Shown here: positions 62,474 to 64,000 of the stretch, in pieces | How positions within the stretch are numbered: the first letter of the stretch is position 1 | Layout of the letters: every line of letters starts with the position of its first letter | Source of the DNA: Fluviicola sp. | GTDB taxonomy: Bacteria > Bacteroidota > Bacteroidia > Flavobacteriales_D > Crocinitomicaceae | Direction: 5' to 3' | Assembly: GCA_029866325.1 (NCBI GenBank) | Contig: JARWZO010000007.1 | Coordinates: 1-64,000 of the forward strand | DNA: 64,000 nucleotides | Made by a program: the position numbers and the translations under genes | Notes under the pieces: generated by a model | What the model was told of the DNA's origin: nothing | The model's input: the letters and a program-made list of their open reading frames with translations, nothing else | Database searches by the model: none

Positions 62474-62590
62474 CTAATGCGCGTTATGCTTAATCATATC
62501 CCTCACTTCCATCAAGGCAAAACCGAGTAAATTTAATCCATTCCACTGGCTAGATTGGTTTCGGGCTTGGAAATAGTCGCGATTTAGAAC
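62474..62590 (-). pseudogene. Remnant of a NADAR-like gene (C-terminal end)
   Basis: The minus-strand frame ending at TAG 62476-62474 reads RDYFQARNQSSQWNGLNLL, then GFALMEVRDMIKHNAH. The WxGxNLLGxALMEVRDxI ending is characteristic of the NADAR/YbiA family, which acts on ADP-ribose or riboflavin intermediates. The frame is open only to about 62690, where it meets a stop, with no plausible start codon or N-terminal domain. The rest of the 62419-62735 gap shows no gene. Confidence 0.4.
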
Positions 62591-62735
62591 TATCAAGTTA
62601 TGTATTTGTGCTGAATTTAATGATAAGCATTTAACTTTAATGAACCATTGAAACAGCTTTGACGTTAACCAAATATTACTAGTTCATGCTTTTTCAATGC
62701 AGTTAGTTATGTCATTAATATATCTTCTCATTTTG

Positions 62736-64000
62736 TCATACATCACTAATCTGTTTTGTAGATTCAGCTTCGATTATGCGTTCTTGAGATATTCTATCAA
62801 TTAGTTCCTTACAAATCATTTCTACTTGATTGTCAATATCATCCTCGGTCTCAAAGGTGATACCTCCGTACTTTTTTGACTCGTCAAACATTCCTACTGG
62901 ACAGTCAGAATACCAAATTGAGATTATTGAATTCTCCCCAAATCTTTGTTTGAAATTATCTGATTCAAACTTAGTCCATATTTTTTTTGGGAAGTTCAAA
63001 CTTAACAGAGGAACTACAAATTTTGCTTCTGTTGAATAAATTGGAGCAAGATAATCTTCAACATTTTCTGCCAAAATTCTACTCTGTTCATTCTTATCGT
63101 AGAATACTGCAATATGATTGTCCAAAAGAACTTTATTTATTCTTTCGGCTAAGTCTCTATTTTCTCCCGCAAATGATAAAGCGAAATCGTATTTGCTTGT
63201 AAACTGAAATCCTAGGTATCCTATCTGTTTTGAGAACTTACTCCATAACAAGTTCCTAATGTAAAACATAAACTTAGGATCTTCAACTGATAAAATTCTT
63301 GAATTGGTATCATAATGAATTACATCTTGAATACTTTTGTCTTCACGGATAACCGTTTCTAAATGTCCTTTGTCAACGATTTGAGAAATACTAATTTTGT
63401 GTTCGGGATAGGCCCTTACAATATCATCCATTTGAATCGTCCAATCATCTGATTGAGAAAGCCAATAAAGTAAATGCAGATATGGTGCTCTACCTTCTCT
63501 CCTCAACCTTGTACCAGTTGCAAAGCTTTTTGCTTTGTTATAGAAAATTCTACCGAACTCATCTAATACTTTTTGCTTTATTACCTCAACACTGATCTCT
63601 GCAGATTTTATGACATCAGAACTTTCAAGTATTCCACCTAATGTGCAAATCTCGCTACAAAAGTACTGAGCAATGTGAAAACTCCCTTTTGCTAACTCTA
63701 CTATTTCTGTTTTTATGTTAAACGATATGTTTAAGGCTTCCTCACCTTGGGAAATTAAATGCTCAATCTTTTCATCTGGATTTCTTTCAAACCCTATCGT
63801 ATCAATTCGGTTGTTTAAGTCCGCTGCCATTTTCACAAGGGAATCACCTGCTTTATTGATTCCGATCAAAATTATTTTATCATTTTCTCTTTCTTCATCT
63901 GCTAAGACTTTCATATAATCAGCTATGGCAGATTTTAGGTCATCCGCAAGAATATGGAAGTCGTCAATTATAACTGTCCCAATGCCTTTAAATTCTGGAA
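62736..64000 (-). CDS. ATPase-like protein with C-terminal TIR domain (5' end outside window)
   Basis: The frame is open to the window edge, so the true start lies beyond 64000; an ATG at 63914 is internal. The first residues visible, GTVIIDDFHILADDLK, look like a Walker B strand (IIDDFH) of a STAND/AAA-type ATPase, followed by a sensor-like IILIGINKAGDS. A helical, winged-helix-like middle (residues about 130-250 from 63914) leads to a TIR-type domain: YDFALSFAGENRDLAERI, HIAVFYDKNE, VVPLLSLNFPKKIWTKFE. TIR domains in bacterial defence hydrolyse NAD or make signalling nucleotides. Probably an anti-phage effector; that role is inferred from architecture. Confidence 0.8.
   Translation of the reverse strand, partial: PEFKGIGTVIIDDFHILADDLKSAIADYMKVLADEERENDKIILIGINKAGDSLVKMAADLNNRIDTIGFERNPDEKIEHLISQGEEALNISFNIKTEIVELAKGSFHIAQYFCSEICTLGGILESSDVIKSAEISVEVIKQKVLDEFGRIFYNKAKSFATGTRLRREGRAPYLHLLYWLSQSDDWTIQMDDIVRAYPEHKISISQIVDKGHLETVIREDKSIQDVIHYDTNSRILSVEDPKFMFYIRNLLWSKFSKQIGYLGFQFTSKYDFALSFAGENRDLAERINKVLLDNHIAVFYDKNEQSRILAENVEDYLAPIYSTEAKFVVPLLSLNFPKKIWTKFESDNFKQRFGENSIISIWYSDCPVGMFDESKKYGGITFETEDDIDNQVEMICKELIDRISQERIIEAESTKQISDV

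Overview
The window looks like chromosomal DNA from a gliding-type member of the Bacteroidota, most likely order Flavobacteriales. The genus is not decided; a Crocinitomicaceae/Fluviicola-like origin is a guess. Evidence: several secreted proteins end in the type IX secretion (T9SS) type A sorting domain; gldB and gldC are adjacent; an S46 dipeptidyl-peptidase is present; promoters carry the Bacteroidota -7 box TAnnTTTG; Shine-Dalgarno signals are weak; many short palindromic repeats sit between genes.

Layout. 1-440: a tandemly repeated tRNA cassette (an odd Trp-like tRNA and tRNA-Phe). 0.5-9.3 kb: ferredoxin, a collagen-like surface protein, a small T9SS protein, and a coupled nadE/M48 protease/outer-membrane protein operon. 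9.5-16.3 kb: beta-barrel protein, gldBC, a glycoside hydrolase and an S46 peptidase. 16.3-21.9 kb: membrane protein, a 0.5 kb palindromic element, coaE, a SiaB/SiaC switch pair, a GT2 glycosyltransferase, a methyltransferase and a ZIP transporter. 22-29.2 kb: a beta-helix protein and a 1,937-residue repeat adhesin with a T9SS tail. 29.4-34.2 kb: a TPR/HTH regulator and two LPP20-like envelope proteins. 34.4-39.3 kb: housekeeping genes hemH, lpdA, lipA, an OsmC-type gene and rlmB.

39.4-53.3 kb is the most unusual block. It holds a nucleotidyltransferase, three B12-binding-type radical SAM enzymes, three methyltransferases and a SPASM radical SAM enzyme in tightly overlapping + strand runs. Between the runs are a GT4 glycosyltransferase, a GT39-like membrane protein, an arylsulfotransferase-family protein and a metallophosphoesterase lipoprotein. 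It reads as a biosynthetic locus for an unidentified modified glycan or lipid; the product cannot be named from sequence.

53.3-60.3 kb is bracketed by a 66-bp direct repeat made from the 3' end of the SPASM radical SAM gene, so it looks like an insertion. It carries a TPR/PD40 protein, an orphan HTH regulator and a large T9SS phosphatase/PKD protein. 60.3-64 kb is accessory and defence-like: a class II Fic protein with a perfect palindromic operator, a 48-residue ORF, an unknown 207-residue protein, a NADAR-like gene remnant, and a P-loop-ATPase-like protein with a C-terminal TIR domain that runs off the window.
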